From Nyssa sinensis (Eukaryota; Streptophyta; Magnoliopsida; Cornales; Nyssaceae): 64,000 nt of DNA. The stretch spans positions 16,076,651 through 16,140,650 of the forward strand of contig CM018036.1 of assembly GCA_008638375.1 (NCBI GenBank). The letters run 5' to 3'. The notes under the pieces were generated by a model. It worked only from the letters and a program-made list of their open reading frames with translations, did no database searches and had not been told where the DNA came from. Numbering within the stretch: position 1 is the first letter of the stretch; each line of letters starts with the position of its first letter. Position numbers and translations under genes: made by a program. This document shows, piece by piece, positions 46,801-58,330 of the stretch.

Positions 46801-49656
46801 AACCACATCACCCACCTCACAAATGATAAAATAGACTTGCACGAACTTACGACACTCGGTTCCAATGCCCGGTTTGAAACTTATGCAAGTTACAGCCTCA
46901 AAAAGGCCCATTTTGGGGTTTTGACAGACCAAAATGCCGGATATCGGCCTAACTGCACCGAAACCACCTCACATACCTCAAAAATGATAAAATAGACTTG
47001 CACGAACTTACGACACTTGGTTCTGATGCCCCGTTTGAAACTTATGCAAGTTTCAACCTCAAAAAGGCCCATTTTGGGGTTTTGACAGACCAAAATTCTG
47101 GATATCGGTCTAACTGCACCGAAACCACCTCAAACACCTCAAAAATGATAAAATAGACTTGCACGAACTTACGACACTCGGTTCCGATGCCCCGTTTAAA
47201 ACTTATGCAAGTTTCAGCCTTAAAAAGGCCCATTTTGGGGTTTTGACAGACCAAAATGCCGGATATCGGCCTAACTACACCGAAACCACCTCACACACCT
47301 CACAAATGATAAAATAGACTTGCACGAACTTACGACACTCAGTTCCGATGCCCGGTTTGAAACTTATGCAAGTTTCAGCCTCGAAAAGGCCCATTTTGGG
47401 GTTTTGATAGACCAAAATGCTGGATATCGGCCTAACTGCACCGAAACCACCTCACACATCTCACAAATGATAAAATAGACTTGCACGAACTTACGACACT
47501 CGGTTTCGATGCCCGGTTTGAAACTTATGCAAGTTTCAGCCTCAAAAAGGCCCATTTTGGGGTTTTGACAGACCAAAATGCCGGATATCGGCCTAACTGC
47601 ACAGAAACCACCTCACACACCTCCAAAATGATAAAATAAACTTGCACGAACTTACGACACTTGGTTCCGATGCCCGGTTTGAAACTTATGCAAGTTTCAG
47701 CTCCCAAAAGGCCCATTTTGGGGTTTTGCCAGACCAAAATGCTGGATATCGGCCTAACTACACCGAAACCATCTCACACACCTCACAAATGATAAAATAG
47801 ACTTGTACGAACTTACGACACTCGGTTTCGATGCCCGGTTTGAAACTTATGCAAGTTTCAGCTCCCAAAAGGCCCATTTTGGGGTTTTGCCAGACCAAAA
47901 TGCTGGATATCGGCCTAACTACACCGAAACCATCTCACACACCTCACAAATGATAAAATAGACTTGTACGAACTTACGACACTCGGTTTCGATGCCCGGT
48001 TTGAAACTTATACAAGTTTCAACTCCAAAAAGGCCCATTTTAGGGTTTTGACAGACCAAAATGCCGGATATCAGCCTAACTGCACCGAAACCACCTCACA
48101 CACCTCAAAAATGATAAAATAGACTTGCACAAACTTACGACACTCGATTCCGATGCCCCGTTTGAAACTTATGCAAGTTTCAGCCTTAAAAAAGCCTATT
48201 TTGGGGTTTTGACAGACCAAAATGCCGGATATCAGCCTAACTGCACCAAAACCACCTCAAACACCTCAAAAATGATAAAATAGACTTGCACGAACTTACG
48301 GACACTCGGTTCCGATGCCCCGTTTGAAACTTATGCAAGTTTCAGCCTTAAAAAGGCCCATTTTGGGGTTTTGACAGACCAAAATGCCGGATATCGACCT
48401 AACTACACTGAAACCACCTCACACACCTCACAAATGATAAAATAGACTTGCACGAACTTACGACACTCAGTTCCGATGCCCGGTTTGAAACTTATGCAAG
48501 TTTCACCTCGAAAAGGCCCATTTTGGGGTTTTGACAGACCAAAATGCTGGATATCGGCCTAACTGCACCGAAACCACCTCACACACCTCACAAATGATAA
48601 AATAAACTTGCACGAACTTACGACACTCGGTTTCGATGCCCGGTTTGAAACTTATGCAAGTTTCAGCCTCAAAAAGGCCCATTTGGGGTTTTGACAGACC
48701 AAAATGCCGGATATCGGCCTAACTGCACCGAAACCACATCACAAACCTCACAAATGATAAAATAGACTTGCACAAACTTATGACACTTGGTTCCGATGCC
48801 CGGTTTGAAACTTATGCAAGTTTCAGCCTCAAAAAGGCCCATTTTGGGATTTTGACAGACCAAAATGCCGGATATCAGCCTAACTGCACCGAAACCACCT
48901 CACACACCTCAAAAATGATAAAATAGACTTGCACGAACTTACGACACTCGGTTCCGATACCCGGTTTGAAACTTATGCAAGTTTCGGCTCCAAAAAGGCC
49001 CATTTTGGGGTTTTTACAGACCAAAATACCGGATATCGGCCTAACTGCACCGAAACCACCTCACACACCTCAAAAATGATAAAATAGACTTGCACGAACT
49101 TACGACACTCGGTTCCGATGCCCCGTTTGAAACTTATGCAAGTTTCAGCCTTAAAAAGGCCCATTTTGGGGTTTTGACAGACCAAAAATGTCGGATATCG
49201 GCCTAACTGCACCGAAACCACCTCACACACCTCACAAATGATAAAATAGACTTGCACGAACTTACAACACTCGATTTCGATGCCCGGTTTGAAACTTATG
49301 CAAGTTTCAGCTCCAAAAAGGCCCATTTTGGGGTTTTGATAGACCAAAATGCCGGATATCAGCCTAACTGCACCGAAACCACCTCACACTCCTCACAAAT
49401 GATAAAATAGACTTATGCTACCTTATGTCGTTCTTACAATTTATGCATGCAAAAAAAAAAACTATTCACGTTCTATGTTCATATATATTTAATAATTGTT
49501 CTAATATATGTCGTTTGATCTTTATTTCAGATTGATCGGGGATTATTGTCGCGCCGCCATCTTTATGTTTTGCATTGGAACTTGTTATTTTTATTTTTTA
49601 TTTTCATAGACATCTGTAGTAACATTTTGGAGACAATTTTTAATTTTTCTATTTAG
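43825..49656 (+). pseudogene. CACTA second gene, Transposase_24/TNPA-like, with satellite-filled last intron
   Basis: Exons 43825-43918, 43994-44247, 44327-44539, 44623-44715, 44799-44903, 44993-45298 and a tentative terminal exon 49531-49656; all introns are GT-AG and reading phases agree. MVRPGSRRRAAP starts a basic N-terminus. The middle contains ITDWSHVTQEDLQAIHGQIL, then RYLGVRFRDYRYHLHMHYE, a GGSRSFVQYRHDM, LWHRMHYNPNKGW signature of plant En/Spm Transposase_24 proteins, and a C-terminal coiled coil (ENVVLRQRLDSLEERYAEIQTLL). TAG at 44659 falls where Gln is usual. It probably bound the subterminal repeats. The last exon is uncertain; the protein may instead end by reading into the intron. 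Confidence 0.75.
45345..49412. repeat. Tandem array, 25 units of 161 bp, inside the CACTA element
   Basis: The anchor gcaagtttcag recurs at 161-base spacing from 45444 to 49308 (25 units; a few steps are 160 or 162). Each unit holds the palindrome gaaacttatgcaagtttc and a ttttggggttttgacagacc block. Variant marks (ccttaaaa, cctcgaaaa, ctcccaaaa) recur in order at 46088, 47215 and 48343, a spacing of 1127-1128, or seven units. Units at 47698 and 47859 are nearly identical. It lies between exon 6 and the last presumed exon of the TNPA-like gene. Confidence 0.95.
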
Positions 49657-49849
49657 TGATGAATGGTACTGTTACAATTGTACATAATTTGTTTAATATA
49701 TATATGAATGTATTTTTCTACTTTAAAATATTCATTTCAGAATGCTTGGATTTTATTGTATATCAGGATGGATGATTGATACAGGTTTAAACAGGAACAA
49801 AACAGTATTAAAACAATGCAGATATGGTTGAAAAAAAAAAAAACACTTT
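49413..49849. other. CACTA segment between satellite array and right subterminal repeats
   Basis: Holds the tentative last exon of the TNPA-like gene and its 3' flank. AT-rich, nothing else recognised. Confidence 0.4.
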
Positions 49850-50235
49850 TAGCGACGCACACCATAGCGTCGCTAAAAGTCTGTATTGGCGACGCACACT
49901 GTGCGTCGCTAATACTGACTTTTAGTAACGCACAGTGTACGTCGCTAATACTGACTTTTAGTGACGCACAATGTGCGTCGCTAATACTGAATTTTATGCC
50001 ATTGGGAATTATTGGCGACGGACGTATCCAATTATTAGCGACGCCCTATGTGCGTCGCTAATAGTCACTTTTAGCGATACCAACAATTTTGTGCGTCGCA
50101 AATAGTATTAGCGACGACGCTTTTTGTGACGCCTTAGCGACGTACGGTTGTGCGTCGCTAAAGGCCTTTAGTGACGCACAATTGCACTATTAGCGACGCA
50201 CATGCGCGTCGCTAATACTGCATTTTGTTGTAGTG
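49850..50235. repeat. CACTA right subterminal repeats and TIR
   Basis: More than ten copies of agcgacgcac / tgtgcgtcgctaa, often as head-to-head pairs such as gcgacgcacactgtgcgtcgc at 49890, so hairpins are possible. The TIR is gcattttgttgtagtg (50220-50235). Confidence 0.85.
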
Positions 50236-51331
50236 ATGGTATCTTAAGTTTAATGATACCATCACGTCATTTGGATTTAAGAAAAATAACATTGATCGGT
50301 GTATATATCTAAAGGTCAATGGAAGCAAGTTTATTTTCTTGGTTTTGTATGTTGACGATATATTGCTTGCCAGTAATGATCTTGGTTTACTGAATGAAAC
50401 CAAGAGATTTCTTTCTATGAACTTTGAAATGAAAGATATGGGTGAGGCAACTTACGTGATAGGAATTGAAATATTTCGTGATAGATCACGTGGAATGTTA
50501 GGGTTGTCTCAGAAGGGATATATCGATAAAGTTCTTGAAAGATTTCATATGGCTGAATGTGCGGCCACTCCTGCTCCTATTTGTAAAAGGGACAAGTTCA
50601 GTGAAAAGGATTGTCCACAGAATGCATTCGAAAAGAAAAGAATGGAAAATATTCCTCATGCATCTGTTGTTGGAAGCTTGATGTACGCTCAAACTTGTAA
50701 AAGACTGGATATTGGTTTTGTAGTTGGAATGCTTGGGAGATACCAAAGTAATCCCGGAATAGAGCATAGGAAAGCTGCAAAGAAGGTTTTAAGATACCTG
50801 AAGGGAATAAGACACTATATGCTCACGTATCGAAGGTCTGATCAGCTGGAGATGGTTGGCTACTCCGACTTAGATTTTTCTAGTTGTATTGATAGTCGGA
50901 AGTCAACTTTTGGTTATTTGTTTCTATTAGCCGGAGTAGCAATATCATGGAAAAGTGTCAAACAGACTATCATCGCAGCATCTACTGTGAAAGCTGAATT
51001 TGTGGCATGCTTTGAGGCCATAGTTCATGCTTTATGGTTGCGGAATTTTATCTCAGGACTTGGAGTTGTCGACAGCATTGCCAGGCCACTGAGAATGTAT
51101 TGTGATAATTCCACAGCAGTTTTTTTTTTCTCCAAGAACGACAAATATTCTAATGGCACTAAGCATATGGAGCTCAAATATTTGGCTGTTAAGGAGGAAG
51201 TTCATAAACAAATAGTGTTTATAGAACATATTAAGATTGAGCTCATGATTGCAGATCCTTTGACTAAAAGGTTAGCACAAAAAACATTTAAGGAACATGT
51301 TGATCACATGGGTCTTTGTTGTAATCCCTGA
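50236..51331 (+). pseudogene. Copia 1 reverse transcriptase C-terminal part and RNase H
   Basis: Begins one codon after the CACTA target duplication and continues the RT frame cut at 23876. LVLYVDDILLASND holds the YVDD catalytic box. GMLGLSQKGYIDKVLERF and GSLMYAQTCKRLDIGFVVG follow. RNase H motifs are GYSDLDFSSCIDSRKSTFGY, AASTVKAEFVA and CDNSTAVFFFSKN. ELMIADPLTKRL marks the usual C-terminus; stop at 51329. This half is open throughout, unlike gag and integrase. Confidence 0.9.
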
Positions 51332-51721
51332 AATATGTTTTGTGGATCTTTATGTTTTTGTTCTATATCATTTATAGAGATATCACTAATTTTGTTTCTG
51401 ACATTTTTCCTCCTTACCATCAGTTACATAATTATGAAGATGGATTATTGATGACAGGAATAGTCTTTGACAAAGACATTATAGGGACATTACAGTTACT
51501 TCCTATTATAGATTATAATTAAATGATTTTCTAGCATTGTAGTGCATGGAAGGGAAAAAGTCACTTTATTGATATTTACCGCCATAACTCATGTTAGTAA
51601 GTTATTTAATTATAATATTATTGTAATCTCACTAAAGTGCGAATAAGCTAAAGTTATGTGCATATTAATGTTTACCTTGTCAATCCAAATAAGTGTCATT
51701 CATATGGGCCAAGTGGAAGAA
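51332..51721 (+). other. Copia 1 3' untranslated region and PPT
   Basis: Purine-rich aagtggaagaa (51711-51721) abuts the 3' LTR and is the likely polypurine tract. No other ORF is supported. Confidence 0.55.
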
Positions 51722-52142
51722 TTTTAGAATATGTCCCACATAAAAGGTAATATGGACATTATTTAGACTTAATGAAATTAAGTAGTTATTGGCTTTGGAA
51801 GAGTTACGCACGATTACTTAATTAGAGAGATATAATAGGGGAAGTGTTTTCCTATTTATCTACTTTTATGAGGAGTAGGATAAGAGTTTGATTTTAAGTA
51901 GGAATTGTCCTCTCTCTACCCACATAACTTTAACCAGGTTTTTCCATAATATTTTGGCGTAAGAAAAGAAAAGGGGTTAAGTGAGAGAAATAATTTCTAA
52001 CGACTTTCTTCAAGAAGATGATTTCATCATGACTGATTCCGGTATGTTTTATGAATTACTTTTTATTTTCGCATAAAAGATGATTATGTAATTATCATGA
52101 TAGTTGAATATCATTATTTCATTAAATTAAATTTATTTTACA
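51722..52142 (+). repeat. 3' LTR of copia 1
   Basis: 421 bp, the undeleted partner of 15615-15962, ending TTTTACA before TSD aatgc. The first base pair TG is mutated to TT. Confidence 0.9.
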
Positions 52143-52147
52143 AATGC

Positions 52148-52417
52148 TACTAAATAAAAATTTTCATATTTTCTTGTGCTCTTTCTCCCAACTCTGTCCT
52201 TGGACCTTCTTACTTATTGTTTGTCTTTTGTGTTGTTTGTGTATTGTTTAAAATAAGAAGAACAATGAAAAATGGGTTAACTTTTCAATAAATAATTTTT
52301 TTTGGATAAAAATGATTGATGTAGACTCGTGGACATCTGGAAGCTGAAACTGTGTCGACCTTTCGAGACGGCACAATAGACCTATCGAGGTCACCTCCAC
52401 AGATACAATGTCTTTAG
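52148..52417. other. Flank continuing the SSL 3' region
   Basis: After the copia TSD the sequence tactaaataaaaa is the continuation of the SSL 3' flank interrupted at 15614, and could have held its poly(A) signal. Nothing else is recognised. Confidence 0.4.
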
Positions 52418-54110
52418 TGTAACACCCCAACCTCTTTGAGTTAGAGTTAAGACTTTAATTTCGTTAACGTAGTCACCATAGGAAAATTCGATAAAAATTA
52501 ATTAATTATTAATTAATTAATTTACTTATATGGCTTAATTAGCATGGAAATTAGTTAGATATCTTAGTGTATAAACATAACTAACTAAATAATTAAGAAT
52601 CTAATTAATATAGTTGAATTCCTTAATAATCAAACCAATAACAAATGAGATTTCTTATTTAAAGAGAACAAATTTTTAAACAAAGTAATTACGAAAATAA
52701 AAATTATTATAAATGACAAAAAGTGAAATTGGAAACCTAAACGAAATCGTTTAGCTTTGCGAAGTTTCAGTCATAATAAAACGATAAGTGTTATCCGTCT
52801 CACTATTTTGACTTAAAATATTTCCATTATTATTATTTTTTAAAAACTTCCACAACTTATTCTACATCACTAATTCTTAAAATTTTTAAATTAAAACAAT
52901 AATGAAATGCCATCATGCGTGAATAGTATGATATATGTACATCAAATGACAAAACACTTATAATAGAGCTTGATGAATATGATGCTATGGAACACATGTA
53001 TACATGATATGATATAAGATGCATATATATATATATATATATATGCACACATCATGGAATGATGGACAACAAATCCCATTAAACTCCACTAACCCATTAA
53101 GAAATTTCCTAGATGCTTCTCAAGGATAATCAGATTATGGACCCCATGTAAGGTGTCCAAGAATGCTAGATCTTTGAGAAGCTCTCTTCAACACTTGTCA
53201 AAGAAATCCAACCTCGAAACACACTATGTATAAGCCTTCCCTCTCCTACTCTTTTCATTTTCTAGAAACTCAAATCAAAGAAAATTTACTGAAGCATAAG
53301 CCCAGTTCGTAGAGAGAGAAGAAGAGGTTTAGAGAGAGAAATGGCGGAGAGGGAAAGAAGGAAGAAAAATTGCAAAAATCTACAAAGAAGGTAAGAATCA
53401 TGGTCTTTTGTCTCAATTCAGTTACTGCACTAATTAAGTTAATTTAACGTAAGAATTGGGTCTAAAACTCCTAGGATCGCATACATGCATTGAAACTACC
53501 ATTGATGGACCTTCACCCAATTGGGGGTCCATCACCCAATTGGGCATAGACGAGGCCACCAAGGATACAGGAGAGGCAATTGTCTCTTTTTAATTTTTTT
53601 TAATTTGAAATTTTTTATATTTTTATAAAATAAATTTAAATATTATCCTTTAATTTAAGTATTTACTCTTCTTAAATTTAAAATCTTTCACACTTCACCT
53701 ATATCTTAAGTTTAATTTAACTTCTCAGTCAAATTTTTATCAATTTTGTACAAGTTTTTTCTTTTTATAACCTAAAGTTTTTTTAGTATTTTTTTTCTTT
53801 AGTTGGATTTCTCATCTAATTTATAAGTTATTTTTTATCAATAAAATGAGTTACTTATCAAAAATATCATCAATCAATATTAATTTTTTTATATTTCTTT
53901 AATTTTTAAATTTATGACCAAAATTAAGCAAAAATTTTGTCCCTCCTAACCTAATTTCCTGACTTCGTCTCTTCAATTAGGTCTAAATTGACCAAAGGTA
54001 AACCTTGTTTTGTGAACAATGACCAACAGGAGAAGGGAAATGAAGAATAATGCCACAAAAATCAAACAAAATGGTGAAGAAATAAATGAAATATCTTGAA
54101 TTGTAGGTTC
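52418..54110 (+). mobile_element. Decayed LTR-like sequence (TGTAACACCCC start)
   Basis: TGTAACACCCCAACC at 52418 resembles the start of the 4-kb LTR at 18240 (TGTAATACCCAGACC). A leader-like purine block (agagagagaagaagagg, 53310) and AT-rich sequence follow. The part after copia 2 (58331-58800, with ataaccatttacgaacc) resembles 19566-19690 of that LTR (accatttacgaagc). No right end is found. Likely a degraded gypsy LTR split by copia 2. Confidence 0.4.
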
Positions 54111-54392
54111 TGTTGGAAGTAACTCAATCAACTAGAGATGAATAAAGAACAACTTGTATATTTTATCAAAAACTCACTATTTTTCTATTATAATTTGAAA
54201 TGGGCTGAATTACATAAATAGAAGAAAGGATAATCAAGTCTATGTAATTTTTCATACAAGACTTTTAGACTTCTCTACATTGACTACTTTGATTCGAATA
54301 CAAAACAAATACCAATATATATTAACTTAACCCAACTAACAATATGTAAATACCAAAGCTTCACAAAAAACCAAGGCTTATTTATTTTAACA
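54111..54392 (-). repeat. 3' LTR of copia 2
   Basis: 282 bp. The adjacent ctctccctt (54393-54401) is the complement of a polypurine tract. Confidence 0.9.
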
Positions 54393-54410
54393 CTCTCCCT
54401 TAATGCCTTG

Positions 54411-57147
54411 TTATTTGACACCCATAATTTCTCTCAAATATTGAAACTTTTCTTTGGGAAAAGTTTTGGTGAAGATATCCACAACTTGGTCTTCGGTTTT
54501 GCAATAATTGAGTTGAATCTCTTCATTTTCTACGACCTCTACATTGAAGTGATGCTTGATTGTAATGTGCTTTGTGCGGCTATGGTAGACGGGATTTTTG
54601 GTCATAGCAACGGCGGATTTGTTGTCACAGCAAATTGAAGTAGTTTCTCATTGCTTCTCACCATCATCTTCTAAAATTCTCCTTAACTATATTGCTTGAG
54701 AAGTTGCCAATGATGACGAAATATACTTGGCCTCTGCAGAAGATTGTGTCACAGTTTGCTATTTCTTAGAAACCCATGAGAATATACTTGGACCAAGAGA
54801 AAATACATATCCGGAAGTACTTCTCATATCATCAATGCATCTAACCCAATCACCAGCACAATATCCAAGCAACTTTGTTTCAATATGCTTTCCATACAAA
54901 ATCCCAAAATCAAGAGTACCTTAAATGTATCTCAACACTCTTTTACCATGCCAGAGGTGCTTGTTTTAAGCCGAACAAAGCCTTTATCAACTTGAACAAC
55001 TTCTCTTCTTCCCCTTTTGCAACAGAGCCTTGTGATTGCTCTACATAAACCTCCTCACTCAAAACACCATTTAAGAAAGCCGATTTTACATCAAGTTGAT
55101 GTAAAGACCAACCCTTTTGAGCTGCCAAAGCAATAAGAGTTCTAATTGTGTCAAGTCGAGCCATGCGAGAAAAAGTTTCTTGAAAGCCAATTCTGGGTTG
55201 TTGAGAATAGCCTTTTTCCACAAGTCTTGCATTGTTATTTTGAATAGACCCATCCAAGTTGAATTTTGACTTGAAAATCCACTTCACACCAATTACTTCT
55301 TTGTCTTTCAGCCTCTCCACCAATTCCCAAGTCTTGTTCTTTTCAATCACATAGATCTCTTCTTCCATGGCTTTTTTTCCATGCCTCTTCTTTATTTGCA
55401 TCTTCAAAATTTTCTAGTTCAACAACACAAAAATTGTAACTTGCATACACATTACTAAGGCTTCTCATACTTCTTGGAGTTAAACTTGGAGATGAGGAAG
55501 TTGAGCTTGATGAAGAAGTTGAAGATGATAGTGAACTAGTAATTGGAGACATTTCTTGTGGAGTTTCAAGAACATCTTCGCCTTTATTTTCTTGATTCTC
55601 TAATTCTTCATCGAAAGAAATGGCTTGAACTTTCTTCTCTTTCCAATCCCAAGAGGCCTTCTCATTAAAGAGAACATCTCTACAAATAATCACTTTATTC
55701 TTCTTCAAATTAAAGAGTCTATAGCCCTTTGATTTTGTGTTATAACCCACAAAAATACATTTTTCACTAGCTTCATCAAGTTTGTGCCTTACTTCTTTTT
55801 GGAACATAAGCAAAGCAAATGTAACCAGATACTTTCAAATGATTTATAAATGGCTTCCTTCCACTCCAAGTTTCAATTGGAGTTTTATTCTCCAAGGCTT
55901 TGGTTGGATATCTATTAATCAAGTAGACCGCCGTATATACCGCTTCACCCCAAAAGGACAAAGGCAACCCCTTCTCATGTAGCATTGACTTTGTCATCTC
56001 AACAATGGTTCTATTTTTTTCTTTTGGCCACTCCATTTTGTTATGGAGTGTGTCCAACAGTCAATTGTCTCTCCATGCCAATATTTTCACAAAATTTTTC
56101 AAATTCATTAGAGTTATACTCTCTACCTCTATCACTCCTCAAAACTTTCATAAGATGACCACTTTGTCTATTAACAAGATTTTGAAATTTTTTGAAAACA
56201 AAAAAGACATCAAATTTTTGTCTCAAGAAATATTCTCAAGTCATTCTTGTAAAATCATCAATAAAAATTATAAAATACTTGTTACCCTCATGAGTTGGTG
56301 TTGTCATTGGGCCACACACATTGGAATGAACAAGCTCCAATGGTGCTTTACCCCTCCATGCCTTCTCTTTTGAAAATGATTCTAGGTGATGCTTTCCTAG
56401 AGCACAACCTTCACAAACTTCCTTCACTTCTTGTATAGTTAGTAGCCCATACATCATGTTTTTTTGGTAGAGATTCTTCAAGCTTTGAAAATTCAAGTAC
56501 CCAAATCTTCTATGCCAAAGCCTTGACTCATCAACTACATCCATCTTCAAAATAACATTTTTCGAATATGAGAAAGTTAGAGGAAAGCTTCTATTTTTCT
56601 CCATCTTGATTTTTGTCACAACTTGATTTATTCATCCTTTGTCATAAATCTTACAAAAATTTTCTTCAAAGTAAATGGAGTAACCATGCTCTACAAGTTG
56701 CCCAACACTCAACAAGTTTTTCTCCAAATTCGAAACAAGTAGAACATCTGGAATATATTTTGTTTCTCTCTTTGTTTCAATGGCAATAGTACCTTTACCC
56801 TTTGCTTGGACCAAGGCACTGTTTCCCATTTTCACTTGAGAATTTGAAGAAGCATCCATCTTTACAAAAATGTTTTTGTCTCCGGTCACATGATTACTAC
56901 ACCCACTATCAAGAAACCAAACATTATTATTTTGCTCCGTTGCCACTTGACAAGCATAAAACAAATTTGCTTCACCTTCTTGTTCTTCAGAGAAATTGGC
57001 TTGTTGATTGTTCTTTAATTGGAAATCCTTTTGAACATGACCAAAATATTTGCAATTGTAACATTGTGGTTTTCCCCGAAACCAACAATCTTTATCAACA
57101 TGGCTACTTCTTTTGCAAATTCTACATTTTTGTTGAGTGGAATCCAT
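54411..57147 (-). pseudogene. Copia 2 protease, integrase, RT fragment and RNase H
   Basis: From 57147: zinc knuckle CYNCKYFGHVQKDF (last Cys lost), protease WFLDSGCSNHVTGD, GAG-pre-integrase (LWHRRFGYLNFQSLKNL, CEGCALGKHH), integrase core (FIIFIDDFTR, LRSDRGREYNSNEF, SFWGEAVYTAVYLINRYP), a Ser-rich linker, and RT from NKTWELVERLKDKEVIGVKW to ALFGLKQAPLAW (54943). The next segment jumps to RNase H (STSGYVFSLGPSIFSW, SSAEAEYISSSLATSQ, CDNKSAVAMTKNP), so the YVDD region is deleted at about 54900. Several frameshifts and stops break the frame. Ends at 54411. Confidence 0.85.
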
Positions 57148-57231
57148 ATTTTCACCTCTTTCAAAATTACTTTTTCTTCTTCCTCTTCCTCTTTCTCTTG
57201 CATTTCTTCCTCCTCCTCTTGCACCATTTCC

Positions 57232-57955
57232 TTATCCTCTTGAAGATTCACCTTTGGGTTGATCAAAATTTGATGGATTCTTCTCTTGAGTCTTGGAGCT
57301 AACATTGAGATTGGATTGAAAGGCACTTTCAATTGACTTTTCGAAACGTCTACTTAACCTTTGCTCAAATGTCTTGATTGGACTCATTAATTCTTCAATA
57401 CTCAAAGTTGGCAATATCTTTGGTTTCTTTAATAACGGACACAATAGGATCATACTTTTTTCCGGCAAACTAATTAGAATCTTTTCAACAATTCTTTGAT
57501 GCATGATATTTTCACCATAGGTCTTCATTTGATTCACAAGCTCCATGAGTTTAGAAAAATAATCTTTCAACAACTCATTTTCTTTCATTCTAAGATTTTC
57601 AAAATCACTTCTCAAGGATTGAAGTTTCATGGTTTTTACCTTCACGATTCCTCTATACTCTTTTTGCCTTTGCTTTTGTTGCATTGATAATCCTTGGAAA
57701 TATTGAATCGGCCACACCTTGTCAAATTAAGTTAAGAGTTTTGCATCTTTCTTCTGGTGATCGTTTAATTGTTTTTGAGCATTTGTCGAAGTTGTCATTT
57801 GCCTCGGTTCTTCATAGCCATCTTCAATATATTCCCAAAGATCATAAGAGAGAAATATTATTTTCATCTTCACACACCAAAAAATCATAGTTTTCTCCAT
57901 CAAAAAGAGGAGATGAAGGTTGGAATCCCATTATTTGGTTGCTTGAACTTGCCAT
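57232..57955 (-). pseudogene. Copia 2 gag (frameshifted)
   Basis: ATG 57955-57953 (MASSSNQIMGFQPSSPLFDG). An extra T in the T-run at about 57886-57891 breaks the frame soon after. The UBN2-type gag core is open from 57717 (LQSLRSDFENLRMKENELL, KLMELVNQMKTYGE, KILISLPEKS) to 57232. A basic linker leads to the zinc knuckle region. Confidence 0.8.
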
Positions 57956-58028
57956 TGTTTTTATCTTTGCTGGGGTTTGTTTTCCCTTTGCAAATTGTCA
58001 CGCCCAATTTATTATTGATCTTGTACTT

Positions 58029-58040
58029 GCTCTGATACCA
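58029..58040 (-). other. Primer binding site of copia 2
   Basis: The reverse strand reads TGGTATCAGAGC, the exact copia PBS for initiator methionine tRNA, a few bases inside the 5' LTR. Confidence 0.9.
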
Positions 58041-58044
58041 CTTA

Positions 58045-58325
58045 TGTTGGAAGTAGACTCTACCAACTTGAGATGAATGAAGAACAACTTGCATATTTTA
58101 TCAAAAACTCACTATTTTTCTATAATAATTTGAAATGGGTTAAATTACTTAAATAGAAGAGAAAACAATCAAGTCTATGTAATTTTCCATACAAGGCTTT
58201 TAGACTTCTCTATATTGACTACTTTGATTCCAATACAAAACAAATACCAATATATTAACTTAACCCAACTAACAATATGTAAATACCAAAGCTTCACAAA
58301 AGACCAAGGCTTATTTATTTTAACA
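58045..58325 (-). repeat. 5' LTR of copia 2
   Basis: 281 bp, partner of 54111-54392. Confidence 0.9.
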
Positions 58326-58330
58326 GGCTC

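Larger units (their letters stand above)
23877..50235 (+). mobile_element. CACTA (En/Spm) DNA transposon, 26.4 kb including a nested Tat element
   Basis: Ends CACTACAAAAAATAAC and, inverted, CACTACAACAAAATGC; the 3-bp TSD atg is at 23874-23876 and 50236-50238. Subterminal regions are packed with GCGACGCAC motifs in both orientations. Two forward genes, a TNP2-type transposase and a Transposase_24/TNPA-like gene, sit at 40.0-49.7 kb. Removing the nested Tat element (24559-36719 plus one TSD) leaves about 14.2 kb. It inserted in the copia RT and the copia frame resumes directly after it. The transposase carries a stop and a frameshift, so the element is probably no longer autonomous. Confidence 0.93.
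15615..52142 (+). mobile_element. Ty1/copia retrotransposon, host of nested insertions
   Basis: LTRs 15615-15962 and 51722-52142 are flanked by TSD aatgc (15610-15614 and 52143-52147). Forward order is LTR, initiator-Met-type PBS, gag, protease, integrase, RT, RNase H, PPT, LTR, the copia order. The span is inflated by a 4-kb LTR-like insertion (18240-22243) and a CACTA element (23877-50235). Without them the element would be about 6.2 kb. It sits 49 bp downstream of the SSL stop codon, in the likely 3' UTR. All coding parts have stops or frameshifts. Confidence 0.92.
54111..58325 (-). mobile_element. Ty1/copia retrotransposon 2, internally deleted
   Basis: LTRs 54111-54392 and 58045-58325 (TGTTGGAAG to TTTTAACA), with near-perfect TSD ggttc/ggctc (54106-54110, 58326-58330). 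The reverse strand carries PBS, gag, protease, integrase, partial RT and RNase H. I counted about 18 substitutions between the LTRs (about 6%). The RT core with YVDD is missing, so the element could move only with outside help. Confidence 0.92.

Noticed and set aside
45593..49347. Series of about 70-codon reverse-strand ORFs with nearly the same protein
   Set aside because: They are translations of the 161-bp satellite unit. The unit is not a multiple of three, so frames shift from unit to unit, and there is no coding signal.
56802..57302. 166-codon forward ORF with a poly-Phe/Leu stretch
   Set aside because: Antisense shadow of the copia 2 protease and zinc-knuckle region.
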